A stretch of 64,000 bases of DNA from CBDFKF01 sp965248765 (lineage in GTDB: Bacteria; Pseudomonadota; Alphaproteobacteria; VGEJ01). The stretch covers positions 558,001 through 622,000 of the forward strand of contig CBDFKF010000003.1 of the NCBI GenBank assembly GCA_965248765.1. The letters are read 5' to 3'. Made by a program: the position numbers and the translations under genes. The notes below the pieces were generated by a model, which did not search any database, was not told the DNA's origin, and worked only from the letters and a program-made list of their open reading frames with translations. Numbering within the stretch: position 1 is the stretch's first letter; every line of letters starts with the position of its first letter. Positions 34,753-43,727 of the stretch are shown one piece after another.

Positions 34753-35578
34753 GGTGCGTGGCCGGGCGAAGCTGTCGATCGTCCTCGCGGTTCTGGTGGG
34801 ACTGCAGGGAGCGGCGCTGGCCGCGGCGCCCGAGCGGGTCGTCTCGCTGAACCTCTGCGTGGATCTGCTGCTCCTACAGCTGGCGGATCGCGCGCGTATC
34901 GCATCGCTCACGCATCTCGCCACGGATCCTGAGCTCTCCCCCCTCGCGCGCGAGGCCGAGGGTCTACCGCAGAACCACGGCTCCGCCGAGGAAATCCTGA
35001 GCTACGACCCCGACCTGGTGATCGCCGGTGCCCTGACGACGCGGCCGACGGTTGCCCTCCTTGAAAAACTCGGTCGCCCGGTTCTGAAGCTGCCGCCGGC
35101 TGAGAGCTTCGTTGCGGTGCGCGCGCTGGTCCGCGAGGTGGCGAGGGCGCTCGGCGAGGAAAAGCGGGGCGAAACCCTGATAGCCGATACGGACGCGCGG
35201 CTCGCCGCCATCCCCCCGCCAGCGCTCGAGCCCGAGCGCGCCGTCGTTTACGAGCCCCACGGCTATACCGCCGGTCGCAACACGCTGGTGGACGAGGTCA
35301 TCCGCGCCGCCGGCATGCGCAACCTCGCGGCCGAGCTCGGCATCGCCGGACACAAAAACCTCCCGCTCGAGGTGCTGTTGTTGGCGGAGCCCGAGCGGCT
35401 GATCATTTCGAGCTATCGCCCCGATCAAGCCTCGCTCGCTCGAGAACTCTTACGTCATCCCGCGCTCAGCGCTGGCGTCGCCGGCGAGCCCATCGCGCTG
35501 CCGACCAATCTGTGGGTATGCGGCAATCCCCTCATGGTCGGCGCGGTTGAATTGTTGGCGGAGGCGCGGCGGCGATGA
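34739..35578 (+). CDS. btuF: Periplasmic cobalamin-binding protein BtuF
   Basis: About 279 residues from ATG 34739, which overlaps the btuB stop. The signal peptide is KLSIVLAVLVGLQGAALAAA. The helical-backbone binding-protein fold shows in RVVSLNLCVDLLLLQLAD, then SAEEILSYDPDLVIAG and the C-terminal NLWVCGNPLMVGAVELLAEA. It hands corrinoid to BtuC. Asn-Leu-Cys after VVSL is typical of this clade of alphaproteobacterial binding proteins. Confidence 0.9.
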   Translation: MRGSRVRGRAKLSIVLAVLVGLQGAALAAAPERVVSLNLCVDLLLLQLADRARIASLTHLATDPELSPLAREAEGLPQNHGSAEEILSYDPDLVIAGALTTRPTVALLEKLGRPVLKLPPAESFVAVRALVREVARALGEEKRGETLIADTDARLAAIPPPALEPERAVVYEPHGYTAGRNTLVDEVIRAAGMRNLAAELGIAGHKNLPLEVLLLAEPERLIISSYRPDQASLARELLRHPALSAGVAGEPIALPTNLWVCGNPLMVGAVELLAEARRR

Positions 35579-36567
35579 AGCGGGACCGCCCTCTGAACGC
35601 CGCGCTCGCTGTGCTTGTGCTCGTGACGCTCATCCTGTCTGTGCTAGCGGGGCGCACTTGGATCCCGCTGTTCGATGCCGTCAGGCTGGTGATCGCCGGC
35701 GATGGGAGCGGACTTGCCGTCGTGACGCAGGAGATACGCCTGCCACGGGCGATCCTCGGGGCATTGGTCGGCGCGGCTCTCGGCTTGGCCGGCGCTGCCA
35801 TGCAGGGCCTGCTGTGCAATCCGTTGGCCGAGCCGGGATTGATCGGGATATCCGGCGCCGCCGCCCTCGGTGCGGTGCTCGCCTTTTACAGTGGGCTTGC
35901 CGCTCTGATTCCGCTCGCGCTGCCGCTCGGCGGCATTACCGGGGCGCTCCTCGCGGCTCTGGCGATCCACCTGTTTTCGCGTCGCGACCACAGCGTGCTT
36001 GCCCTAATCCTCGCCGGCATCGCCATCAACAGCCTGGCTGGCGCTCTCACCGCACTCGCCCTCAATCTCGCGCCGAGCCCCTACGCGGCGCTCGAGGTTT
36101 TCTTCTGGCTCTTGGGCTCGCTCGTCGATCGCAGCTTCGACCACGTCGCCCTTGCGGCGCCGCTGATGGTCGTCGGCTGGGCGCTGTTCGTGGGCGCGGG
36201 CCGCGGCCTCGATGCCCTTAGCATGGGCGAGGACACCGCCGCGAGCCTCGGCGTCGACCTCGGCCGGCTGCGCTTCAGGCTGATCCTCGGCACCGCGCTC
36301 TCGGTCGGTGCAGCGGTTGCCGTGACCGGAATCGTCGGTTTCGTCGGGCTGGTTGTGCCGCACCTGTTGAGGCCGCTCGTCGGCCACCAACCGTCACGTT
36401 TGCTGCTGCCGAGCGCGCTTGGTGGCGCCGCGTTGACGCTCGCCGCGGATACGCTCGCCCGGCTGACGCCAACCGGCTCGGAAATAAAGCTCGGCGTGCT
36501 GACGGCGATCCTCGGTTCGCCCTTCTTCTTTCTCCTGCTGGTGCGCACCCGCCGGGCCGTGACATGA
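35575..36567 (+). CDS. btuC: Cobalamin ABC transporter permease BtuC (FecCD family)
   Basis: A 330-residue permease with about ten helices. Family blocks: LPRAILGALVGAALGLAGAA, MQGLLCNPLAEPGLIGISGAA (split here), FWLLGSLVDRSFDHVALAAP, and GIVGFVGLVVPHLLRPLVGH, the loop that contacts the ATPase. ATG overlaps the btuF stop (ATGA), and the gene's own stop overlaps btuD the same way. It is intact and complete in length. Confidence 0.93.
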   Translation: MKRDRPLNAALAVLVLVTLILSVLAGRTWIPLFDAVRLVIAGDGSGLAVVTQEIRLPRAILGALVGAALGLAGAAMQGLLCNPLAEPGLIGISGAAALGAVLAFYSGLAALIPLALPLGGITGALLAALAIHLFSRRDHSVLALILAGIAINSLAGALTALALNLAPSPYAALEVFFWLLGSLVDRSFDHVALAAPLMVVGWALFVGAGRGLDALSMGEDTAASLGVDLGRLRFRLILGTALSVGAAVAVTGIVGFVGLVVPHLLRPLVGHQPSRLLLPSALGGAALTLAADTLARLTPTGSEIKLGVLTAILGSPFFFLLLVRTRRAVT

Positions 36568-37354
36568 ACGCGATCGAGGCAACCGGCGTGGTGGTGCGGA
36601 AAGGACCGACCCGTATCGTCGATGGCCTCGATATCGCTGTCGGTGCCGGTGAGGTGTTGGGGTTGATCGGGCCGAACGGCGCCGGCAAGACCACGCTCCT
36701 GCGTGCATTGTGCCGCCTCGAGCCGTTGGCGAGCGGCCGGGTACTGCTCGACGGACGTCCCGTGGTGAACCTCGAACGACGCGCGCTGGCGCGAGGCCTC
36801 GCTTATTGCGCGCAAGGCGCTGTCTGCCACTGGCCGCTGACGGTCGAACGCCTAGTCGCGCTCGGCCGGCTGCCCCACCTTGAGCCGTGGCGGCAGCCGG
36901 GCGCCCACGATGAAGAGGCCATAGGACGCGCGATGGCCGAGGCCGATGTCACGCAGTTCGCCACCCGCGCTGTCGATACGCTCTCGAGCGGCGAGCGGGC
37001 CCGGGCGCTGCTGGCGCGCGCGAAGCGCCCGTGTTGCTAGCCGACGAGCCGGTGGCGGCGCTCGATCCGCGTCATCAGCTCGAGATCATGGCGACGCTGC
37101 GGCGACGGGCGGGCGTCGGCACGGCTGTCGTATGCGTCCTGCACGATCTCAACCTCGCCGCGCGGTTTTGCGACCGCTTGGCATTGATGAATCGGGGGCG
37201 ACTCCGCGCCGTGGGGCCGCCGGCAGCGGTGCTGAGCCCGGCAAACCTGGAGGCGACGTTCGCCATCCGCGCCGCATTCGGCGATCACGAGGCGGAGCCG
37301 TTCGTTATCCCGTGGGCACCGACCGGCACGACCCCGCCGGAGGCGCAGCCATGA
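36564..37354 (+). pseudogene. btuD: Cobalamin ABC transporter ATPase BtuD, frameshifted
   Basis: The N-terminal frame (to 37040) has Walker A GPNGAGKTTLLRAL and the signature LSSGERARALLARA. The continuation EAPVLLADEPVAALDPRHQ (Walker B) and LHDLNLAARFCDR (H-loop) lies in another frame up to 37354. Homologues have a few more residues between ARALLARA and the Walker B strand, so a small deletion near 37020 (not simply one base) is likely; the span is 3n+2. Neither fragment can hydrolyse ATP. All other genes of the uptake operon are intact, so this lesion alone would disable inner-membrane transport. Confidence 0.83.
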
Positions 37355-38166
37355 CGCAGTGGCGGCCCGTGCTACCGATGTTGGCAGCCTCGCTGGCGCT
37401 TCATGCCGCGGCGGTGGCCGCAGTGCTCGTCATCAACGGCGCCGGATGGCTCGCGGCTTCACCCGCAGCCACCGAGCCACGAGCCATCGCGGTAGCGCTG
37501 TTCACCCCGGCAGACGTGCGCACGCCCGCTTCAGCACCGGCGTACGAACTGTCGGCGGGGTCGACGCTTGCTCCCGCCCTGCTCCCGGTAGCCGCCGCCC
37601 GAGATGCGCTGCGGCCATCGGAAGCGGCGATGTCCCTCTCGCCGCAGTCGCCCGAGGCGCTCGCGCCGACCATCGATGGCGCTGAGATCGCCGCACTAAC
37701 CGAGTCCCCGGCGCTCGTCGCCGGCGCGAGCCCCTCCGGGACCGCCCGGTCAACCGATGCCGGGGACTCGGTGGCCGTTCGCGCCGTTGTCGGCGCCACG
37801 CGCCTCTCGCCGGGCGATGGCCCGACGCCGACCATTATCGGCACCGACCCGGCGGCGACAGATGGGCGAAGGGCCGCGGACGACGCCGAGGCGCTATGGC
37901 AGCTTGCAGCGCTCCAAAATCCGGCGCCGCGCTACCCGCCGTTTGCCCGTCGACGCGGCCTCGAGGGGCGCACCATCCTCGAGGTGGAGGTGCTTGAGGA
38001 CGGGTCACCAGGCGATCTGCGGGTCGTTTCGAGTTCCGGCCACGCGTTGCTCGATCGCGCCGCGCTGGCTGCCGTCAAAAAATGGGCGTTTCGTCCGGCG
38101 CGCCGGGGCGGCCGGGCGGTCCGGGCTCTCGTCCGCATCCCCATACGCTTTCAGCTAACCGACTAG
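37351..38166 (+). CDS. tonB: TonB family energy-transducing protein
   Basis: 271 residues from ATG 37351, overlapping the btuD stop (ATGA). There is a single N-terminal membrane anchor (MLAASLALHAAAVAAVLVIN) with the SxxxH-like helix, then a long Ala/Ser/Thr/Pro spacer instead of the classical Pro-Lys/Pro-Glu repeat. The C-terminal TonB domain (about 180-271) has NPAPRYPPFARRRGLEGRTI, VSSSGHALLDRAALAAVKKW and RPARRGG. It would energise BtuB from the proton motive force, and its place in the B12 operon suggests it is dedicated to this receptor. ExbB and ExbD are not in the window. Confidence 0.87.
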   Translation: MTQWRPVLPMLAASLALHAAAVAAVLVINGAGWLAASPAATEPRAIAVALFTPADVRTPASAPAYELSAGSTLAPALLPVAAARDALRPSEAAMSLSPQSPEALAPTIDGAEIAALTESPALVAGASPSGTARSTDAGDSVAVRAVVGATRLSPGDGPTPTIIGTDPAATDGRRAADDAEALWQLAALQNPAPRYPPFARRRGLEGRTILEVEVLEDGSPGDLRVVSSSGHALLDRAALAAVKKWAFRPARRGGRAVRALVRIPIRFQLTD

Positions 38167-38505
38167 GTCATGTACTCATAAACGAGAGTTCGGTCAGTGG
38201 CGGAATGCAGATGTCGGCTTCAGAGCCAACACCGGTCGCAAATCGGTGCATTTGGCTACTTCCGCCTGTAGCCCAGGAGCCGACATTCAGGCTAAGAGCA
38301 GACTGGGCGCGAAAGTGGCACGAAAGCGATGCCTCATGCTCGCCAAGGACATCATTCCGGCAGTCCCGCCCGGCGCCAGGGAAATGCCTATGTCATGATC
38401 AGGCCGACCAAGACCGGCTGATCTCGGGTATGTGGGGGATGTCGGGAATCGGGGTAATTCCCCGCCGCGGCGGCGTGGCCTAAAGGCGCACTCATAGCAA
38501 GGGGG
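38167..38505. other. Intergenic region with interleaved inverted repeats
   Basis: No convincing gene. Two short inverted pairs are interleaved: GGCGGAA (38200-38206) with TTCCGCC (38260-38266), and ATGTCGGCT (38211-38219) with AGCCGACAT (38278-38286). It may be a decayed intergenic repeat unit or the convergent 3' region of tonB and the cyclase gene. Confidence 0.4.
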
Positions 38506-39650
38506 TCAATTCAGCTGGTCGACGAAATACATCCGCAGGGGCGCCTTGTTCTTCACCGGCAGGGTGCCGCGCTCTTCGGTCGTGGCGTTCCCGAGCAGTG
38601 TCAAGGTTGCCTCGGAAATATTGACGCGGCCGGCGTCGCTCGCGGCTTCCAGGCGGGCGGCGACATTGACGGTGTCGCCCCAGATGTCGAGATTGCCATG
38701 TTCGCCCAGGCTGCCAGCGATGGCTGGGCCGGAATGCACGCCGATGCGGACGTTCCAGGCCGGCTCCCCCAAGGCGACGCGGGCGCTGTTCTCCGCTGCA
38801 ATGTAATCGCGGATCGCGAGGGCCGCGGCGCCGGCGTCGCGTGCATGGTCGGCGTTGGCCGCCGGGATGCCCGCGGTCGCCATATAGGAATCGCCGATGG
38901 TTTTGATCCGTGTGAGCTCGAAGCGCTCGCATATCTTGTCGAAGGCGCCGAAGTAGCGGGCGAGGGTTTCCAACAGCACGGCGGGTTCCAGCTCTTCGGT
39001 GTGGCGCGTGAAGTCGACAAAATCGGTGAACAAGATACTGGCTTGCGAATGGAACTGGCCGCGTACGGGCGTCTTCTCTTTTGCCGGTGCCACCGCTTCA
39101 CCGCCAGTGCGTGGGAATCCGCCCTGCAGCAGGCGAATGACCTGGTCGGCCAGCCGGCGCAGCGCGTCGATAGCGCGCGGATCTAGGGTCTTCGGCTCCG
39201 GAGCCATGACGCAAAGCGTGCCCATGATATAACCGTTGGCGCTGACCAGCGGCGCGCCGGCGTAGAAGCGCAGGGACATCGGCGGGTTGATGATCGGATG
39301 GTCCTGGTCCTTTCGTCTGTGCGCAGGTCCTCGATGATCAGGACATCGCCTTGCGAAAGGACGAACTGGCAGAGGCCGCCTTCGATCGGCATCTTCGCTG
39401 GCAACGCCTCCGGCAGGCCGCACGATCGCAGCGTGTGCTGATCCGGCCGGTCCAGGATGTTGACCATCGCGATCGGGGTGTTGGCGACGGCGCAGGCGAT
39501 CTGGATGATGTCGTTGAGGTCCGGATCCTTGCGGTTGACTCCGGTCAGGCCGAGCACGCTGATTTCGCGCAGGCGTTCTGTTTCGTTGTCGGGAACCGGC
39601 GCCAGCTTGAAGCCGCCATCCATCGTCCCCTCGTCGTCGGGTTTACTCAT
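38506..39650 (-). pseudogene. GAF domain-adenylate/guanylate cyclase, frameshifted
   Basis: The N-terminal frame from ATG 39650 carries a GAF domain (IIQIACAVANTPIAMVNILD, CQFVLSQGDVLIIEDL). Near 39310 one base is missing after DERT: the expected KDHPIINPPMSLRFYAGAPL continues in a second frame through the end of GAF and a class III cyclase domain. The cyclase domain has both metal aspartates (ILFTDFVDFTRHTEE and IGDSYMATAG), the VRIGVHSGPAIAGSLG turn and the DIWGDTVNVAARLE helix. The span is 3n+2. A protein starting inside could keep the cyclase domain but would lose GAF control. Confidence 0.83.
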
Positions 39651-40091
39651 GACGTTGTTGGTCTTTCCCGTTTCCCGGAAACATGTGCTTCCGCTGCCTC
39701 TTCGTCAGCGGAAGAATTTCCCCTCGACCGACATGGAGCCATTTTTCACGATATCGTCCGTCATCGAGACTGCGCCAGGTGATCATGGTTTGATCGAAGT
39801 CTATTGTCGGCAGGTAACCCCGTCCACCGAGGCCGAATGTCGCAAATGGGGTCAGGATCGGTAGTTCGCCGGTTCGGAGTCGGCTACCGGTTGACCGAAG
39901 TGGCCTGTGAGCGGACATCGCCACTCACAGCACCATTTACTGAGTACACGACCTAGGCGGGCGACCCGCCGCGGCAACAACACGATGAATTATTCTTGAC
40001 ATAGAGCACAATATGTAGGGGTATTCGCGCTGCTGCCCACGGGGGCGGGTACGCGCGGGCAGACACCTTGGCAATCACCGAAGAGGCAGAA
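39651..40091. other. Intergenic region, possible promoter for the small membrane gene
   Basis: 441 bp without a supported gene. A TTGACA lies at 39996-40001 about 95 bp upstream of the first small membrane gene, but a matching -10 at proper spacing is weak (GGGTAT), so the promoter is only a suggestion. An open minus-strand frame at 39643-39924 was considered and rejected. Confidence 0.35.
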
Positions 40092-40334
40092 ATGCCAGAA
40101 GTTCTAGACCGCGTTAAGAGGTGGATCGGCCAGATCACGGAGGTCGGTCTTTTGCTGGTGGCCCTAGGTATTGTGGTTCAGATCTTGTTCGGCAGGGCCA
40201 CAACGTCGTTCCTCGGGGGCGACATCGTCGGCAATCTCACCTCGCTGATCGCCGCATTGGGGGACAACGGCCTAGTTGGCTTGGTCGCACTGGCGGTCAT
40301 CTTGTGGCTGTTCTGGAGACGCCAGCCCGGCTAG
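40092..40334 (+). CDS. Small two-helix membrane protein, tandem copy 1
   Basis: 80 residues from ATG 40092 with GAAGAGGCAG upstream. An amphipathic start (VLDRVKRWIGQITE) leads into a first helix (VGLLLVALGIVVQILFG). A central GGDIVGNLTSLIAALGDNG follows, then a second helix (LVGLVALAVILWLF) and a positive end WRRQPG. By the positive-inside rule both termini may be cytoplasmic. About 39 of 75 aligned residues are identical to the product at 40568-40804, so the pair arose by duplication. A hairpin follows the gene. I do not recognise the family; holin-like or channel-modulating roles are possible but not supported by more than shape. Confidence 0.72.
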   Translation: MPEVLDRVKRWIGQITEVGLLLVALGIVVQILFGRATTSFLGGDIVGNLTSLIAALGDNGLVGLVALAVILWLFWRRQPG

Positions 40335-40354
40335 CCGGACGCGCGATGCGCGAT

Positions 40355-40385
40355 GGCTCGGGGCGGAGTTGCCCCGTCCCGAGCC
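40355..40385 (+). terminator. Hairpin after small membrane gene 1
   Basis: GGCTCGGG pairs with CCCGAGCC, with further G-C pairs inside, and TCTTTCC follows. It lies 20 bp after the stop codon; a likely rho-independent terminator with a weak T-tract. Confidence 0.6.
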
Positions 40386-40567
40386 TCTTTCCGCACCGTC
40401 AATAGACTTGGTTGCAGACTCGGCATCGGTCGTCAGGGGTCCGTTCAAGGCGAGTGCCGCCGTTTGGCGTAGTTATTTTTCACTTTCCTCCGGACTCTGA
40501 AAGTGTCATAGAATGCCGCCGGCGCCTTATGCCAGTGGTTGTTCGGTGAACGAAAGAGGAGAATGAG

Positions 40568-40804
40568 ATGAACATCCTCGAGACTGTCAAGGAATGGATC
40601 GGTAAGTTAACCGAAGTGGGGCTTCTCATAGTAGGTATTGGCATCGTCCTGCAGATTTTGTTCGGCGATCGTGTCAACTTCATCACGGGCGACGTGATCT
40701 CTAACTTGGTGGAGGTGATCCGCAGCGTCGGTCAGAACGGCGTGTTCGGACTGATCGCTCTCGGGATCATCATCTGGATTTTCCACCGGCGGCGGCTGGC
40801 TTAG
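40568..40804 (+). CDS. Small two-helix membrane protein, tandem copy 2
   Basis: 78 residues with a strong ribosome-binding site (AAAGAGGAG, 8 bases before ATG 40568). It has the same architecture as copy 1: TVKEWIGKLTE, helix VGLLIVGIGIVLQILFG, centre TGDVISNLVEVIRSVGQNG, helix VFGLIALGIIIWIF and the end HRRRLA. Residues kept in both copies include the WIG, TEVGLL and QILFG blocks, GD, NL, the Gly-Leu-x-Ala-Leu run and the final Arg pair, which marks them as under selection. Each copy has its own terminator, so they are separate transcription units. Family unknown. Confidence 0.75.
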   Translation: MNILETVKEWIGKLTEVGLLIVGIGIVLQILFGDRVNFITGDVISNLVEVIRSVGQNGVFGLIALGIIIWIFHRRRLA

Positions 40805-40828
40805 CTCGCACCACCGGTTGGGGGAGAT

Positions 40829-40857
40829 AACGGCCTCCGGCATCGCTGGAGGCCGTT
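40829..40857 (+). terminator. Hairpin after small membrane gene 2
   Basis: AACGGCCTCC and GGAGGCCGTT form a perfect 10-bp stem with a 9-base loop, 24 bp after the stop. The converging VOC gene ends 22 bp further on, so it may serve both strands. Confidence 0.72.
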
Positions 40858-40879
40858 GCCTTGTTGCGGCTCTATCGGC

Positions 40880-41263
40880 TCAGCCGTCGGCTGGTGTCAT
40901 CAACGCGATAACCGCCCCCGTGGGATCGGCGATCACCGCCATCCGGCCGATCCCCGGGATGGTTATCGGCTCTATCGCGATCTTGCCACCGGCGCTCGCG
41001 ACCTTGCCGGCGGCAGCATCGACGTCGTCGACCGCGATGTAGGACATCCAGTTTGGTGGCACGCCGTCGAACTGCGTGCCACTCATCTTGAACATACCAC
41101 CGACGTCCTTGTCGCTCTGGCGCCATAGGACATAGGAGCCGTTGCCGTCGGGCATCGGCATCTCGCGCGTCTCCCAACCGACCACCTCGCCATAGAAACG
41201 CTTGCAGACACCGGTGTCTGTGGTGCTGAGTTCGTTCCGGAAGAATGTGCCGTGGTCGGCCAT
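40880..41263 (-). CDS. VOC (glyoxalase/bleomycin-resistance-like) family protein
   Basis: A 127-residue protein with two beta-alpha-beta-beta-beta modules: FFRNELSTTDTGVCKRFYGEV with WETREMPMPDGNGSYVLW, and SYIAVDDVDAAAGKVASAGG with the end FIG-like MAVIADPTGAVIAL. Proteins of this kind are metal-dependent dioxygenases, isomerases or binding proteins of small molecules. No specific metal triad can be assigned with certainty (candidate Glu/His positions are few). The gene precedes the hydrolase-OsmC gene divergently. Confidence 0.82.
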   Translation of the reverse strand: MADHGTFFRNELSTTDTGVCKRFYGEVVGWETREMPMPDGNGSYVLWRQSDKDVGGMFKMSGTQFDGVPPNWMSYIAVDDVDAAAGKVASAGGKIAIEPITIPGIGRMAVIADPTGAVIALMTPADG

Positions 41264-41353
41264 GGAGCCTCTCCATCGGGTTGTAACGACGGCTCGAGCT
41301 TAGCGACCGCTGGGAACGCCAAGCAAGCGACGCCGAAGCGGCGGGGAATCTGA

Positions 41354-42610
41354 GTGAGGAAGGGCATGACGGGGACGAGAAGCGAAAAGGTGAGCTTCGA
41401 GGGTGGTAGCGGCGATAGCCTGGCGGCACGCCTCGATGAGCCGGCCGGCGTGCCGCGCGCCTATGCCCTATTCGCCCATTGCTTCACCTGCGGCAAAGAC
41501 ATCCGCGCGGCGCGCAACATCGCGCGGGGACTGGTCGATCGGGACATCGGCGTACTCCGTTTCGATTTCACCGGCCTCGGCCACAGCGAGGGCGAGTTCG
41601 CTAACACCGACTTCTCCTCGAACATCGAGGATCTGGTCCGTGCCGCCGACTGGCTGCGAGTCAACCGCCAAGCGCCTGCCCTCGTGATCGGCCACAGCTT
41701 GGGCGGTGCTGCCGTCTTGGCCGCGGCACCGAGGATGCCGGAGGCGAGAGCCGTGGCGACCATCGGCGCGCCCGCCGAACCAGCCGATCTGCGCCACCTG
41801 TTTCCGGATACGGCGGCGGCGATCGAGGCGAGCGGCGATGCCGAGGTGGCGATCGGCGGCCGCACCTTTCGGCTGCGCAAGGCGTTCCTCGACGATATCG
41901 CCAGCCACCGGCTCGCTCCCCTCATCGCGGATCTCGGCCGACCCCTCCTCGTCCTACACAGCCCACGTGATGCGGTCGTCGATATTGACAACGCGGCGCA
42001 GATCTTCATGGCGGCCAAGCACCCCAAGAGCTTCGTCTCACTCGATGACGCCGACCACCCGCTCTCGCGTGCCGAGGATGCCGACTATACCGCCGGCGTG
42101 GTCGCCGCCTGGGTGTCCCGGTATGTACCGGCTGCGGCGCCCGACCCGGCATTCGCGGCCGATCAGGGCGAGGTTGTGGTTTTCGAGACCGGCGAGGGGC
42201 GGCTCCAGCAAGCGATCCTCGCCGGCCCTCACCGACTGATCGCCGACGAGCCGAAAGCCCTCGGCGGCGACGACACCGGGCCGACGCCCTACGGGCTCTT
42301 GCTCGCCGCCCTCGGCGCCTGCACGACGATGACGCTCTGACTCTACGCCGAGCGCAAGGGCCTCGCCCTCAGACGGGCAAGCATCAGACTGCGGCACGCC
42401 AGAATCCATGCCGAGGACTGCGCCGATTGCGAGACGCGCATCGGCAAGATCGACGACATTGAGAGCGAGCTCACGCTCGAAGGCGACCTCGACGACACCG
42501 CCCGCGAGCGCCTGCTCGAGATCGCCGATCGCTGCCCGGTCCACCGCACCTTGCACGCAGAGGTCCGCGTTCGAACCCGCCTCGTTTCGCCAACCGCCGG
42601 GGGAGGTTAG
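41354..42610 (+). pseudogene. Bifunctional alpha/beta hydrolase-OsmC family protein, in-frame TGA
   Basis: The first part (about residues 1-255) is an alpha/beta hydrolase with the nucleophile elbow GHSLGGAAVLA, an oxyanion region AHCFTCGKD, acid in LHSPRDAVVD and base in DDADHPLS. The second part is an OsmC peroxidase-like domain: a first strand LIADEPKALGGDDTGPTPYG, the helix LLLAALGACTTMTL with its Cys, then TGA at 42338-42340. The same frame continues LYAERKGLALRRASIRLRHA and the second redox Cys in EIADRCPVHRTL, to TAG at 42608-42610. Homologues have Arg at the TGA (MTLRLYAERK), so CGA-to-TGA is likely. The truncated product keeps the hydrolase but only one OsmC cysteine. Confidence 0.88.
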
Positions 42611-43020
42611 ATAACCGCGGTGACCTCGACCTCGACCAGCATGTCCGGTGTGAAGAGCGACTGGATGCCTAAGAGCGTCTGTGCAGAGGGCATATCCGAG
42701 CCGAAGAACTTCTTGTTTGCCGCGACGATGACCTCGCCATCTTCGGGCTTGTAGTTGACGATATAGGTGGTCATGCGCACGACGTCTTTCGGCGCCGCGC
42801 CGGCCTTCTTGAGGACGTTGCGGATGTTCTCGTGCGCCTGGGCCACCTGAGCGGCGAGGTCACCGGGACCGATGAGATTGGCGTCCTTGTCCCAGCCGAT
42901 CTGACCGGAGACGAAGATGACTTTGGCATCGGCGGCGACCACGGCATGCGATAGGCCGTAGTCGATGACGGGAAAGACCCCGTCTTCTTGCGTCGGGTTG
43001 ATGTGCGTGAGCGTGGCCAT
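42607..43020 (-). CDS. RidA/YjgF/YER057c family protein
   Basis: About 137 residues from ATG 43020 (MATLTHINP). RidA signatures are present: VFVSGQIG-like FVSGQIGWDKDANL, QVAQAHENIRNVLKKAGAAP and PSAQTLLGIQSLFTPDMLVEVEV. The usual RidA substrate-binding Arg would lie in the late R-x-x-V-E-V segment; here the corresponding position reads TLLGIQSL, so deaminase activity on enamines is uncertain. Its stop overlaps that of the OsmC gene (convergent). It may act in removing reactive imines or in a catabolic pathway. Confidence 0.88.
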   Translation of the reverse strand: MATLTHINPTQEDGVFPVIDYGLSHAVVAADAKVIFVSGQIGWDKDANLIGPGDLAAQVAQAHENIRNVLKKAGAAPKDVVRMTTYIVNYKPEDGEVIVAANKKFFGSDMPSAQTLLGIQSLFTPDMLVEVEVTAVI

Positions 43021-43103
43021 GGGCCTCCTCCCTACGAGCGTACTCATTATTTTGCGCCGCCGCGGCGGGCCGCTAACGCTACCACGAGCGCGGCGGCGAG
43101 AGT

Positions 43104-43706
43104 CTAGCCCTTGGTGATCGGGATGTGGCCGGGGTGGTGGCCGACGCGATCGAGCCAGTCGCGGATGCGGGGATAGCCGGCCAGATCGAAGCCGCCCTCA
43201 TCGGCAACGTGGGTGTAGGCATAAAGCGCGATGTCAGCGATCGTGTAGCGATCGGCGACGAAAAACGGACGTCCCCCGAGGTGGCCCTCCATGATGTCGA
43301 GCGCCGCATAGCCCGAGGCGTGGCGTTCGGGTAGCAGCCGACGCTGCTCATCGGTCGGCCCGCCGTGCATCAGCCAAAAGCGCGCGACCGCGATGTGCGG
43401 CTCATGGCTGTACTGCTCGAAGAACGACCACTGCATGACGCGCGCCCGATCGAGCGGTTCCTCGGGCAGATAGCGACTTCCCTCGGCGAGAAAGGTCAGG
43501 ATGGCACCAGATTCGGAGAGATAGACCCCGTCGTCGATCTCAAGGAGGGGAATACGACCGTTGGGATTCTTGGCGAGGAACTCGGGCGCCCGCGTTTCGC
43601 CCTTGGTGATGTCGAGTTCGACCCGCTCGAAACTGCGCGCGAGCTGCCTCAGCAGAAGGCGCACCTTGTACCCGTTGCCCGACGGCAGGTAGTCGTACAG
43701 GCGCAT
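43104..43706 (-). CDS. Glutathione S-transferase family protein
   Basis: A 200-residue GST. The N-terminal thioredoxin-like domain has MRLYDYLPSGNGYKVRLLLR, the cis-proline NPNGRIPLLEID and the SNAIL-like ESGAILTFLAE motif. The helical C-terminal domain includes YTIADIALYAYTHVAD. Ser or Asn near position 9-11 could activate glutathione. It is part of a detoxification-like group (VOC, hydrolase-OsmC, RidA, GST), but the four are not one operon. Confidence 0.9.
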   Translation of the reverse strand: MRLYDYLPSGNGYKVRLLLRQLARSFERVELDITKGETRAPEFLAKNPNGRIPLLEIDDGVYLSESGAILTFLAEGSRYLPEEPLDRARVMQWSFFEQYSHEPHIAVARFWLMHGGPTDEQRRLLPERHASGYAALDIMEGHLGGRPFFVADRYTIADIALYAYTHVADEGGFDLAGYPRIRDWLDRVGHHPGHIPITKG

Positions 43707-43727
43707 GTGGTCGAGCGAGCGCGGCGC

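Noticed and set aside
39643..39924. Minus-strand open frame of 93 codons upstream of the GAF-cyclase gene
   Set aside because: No family resemblance, no clear ribosome-binding site, and the second half overlaps the cyclase start; it could be an unexpressed frame.
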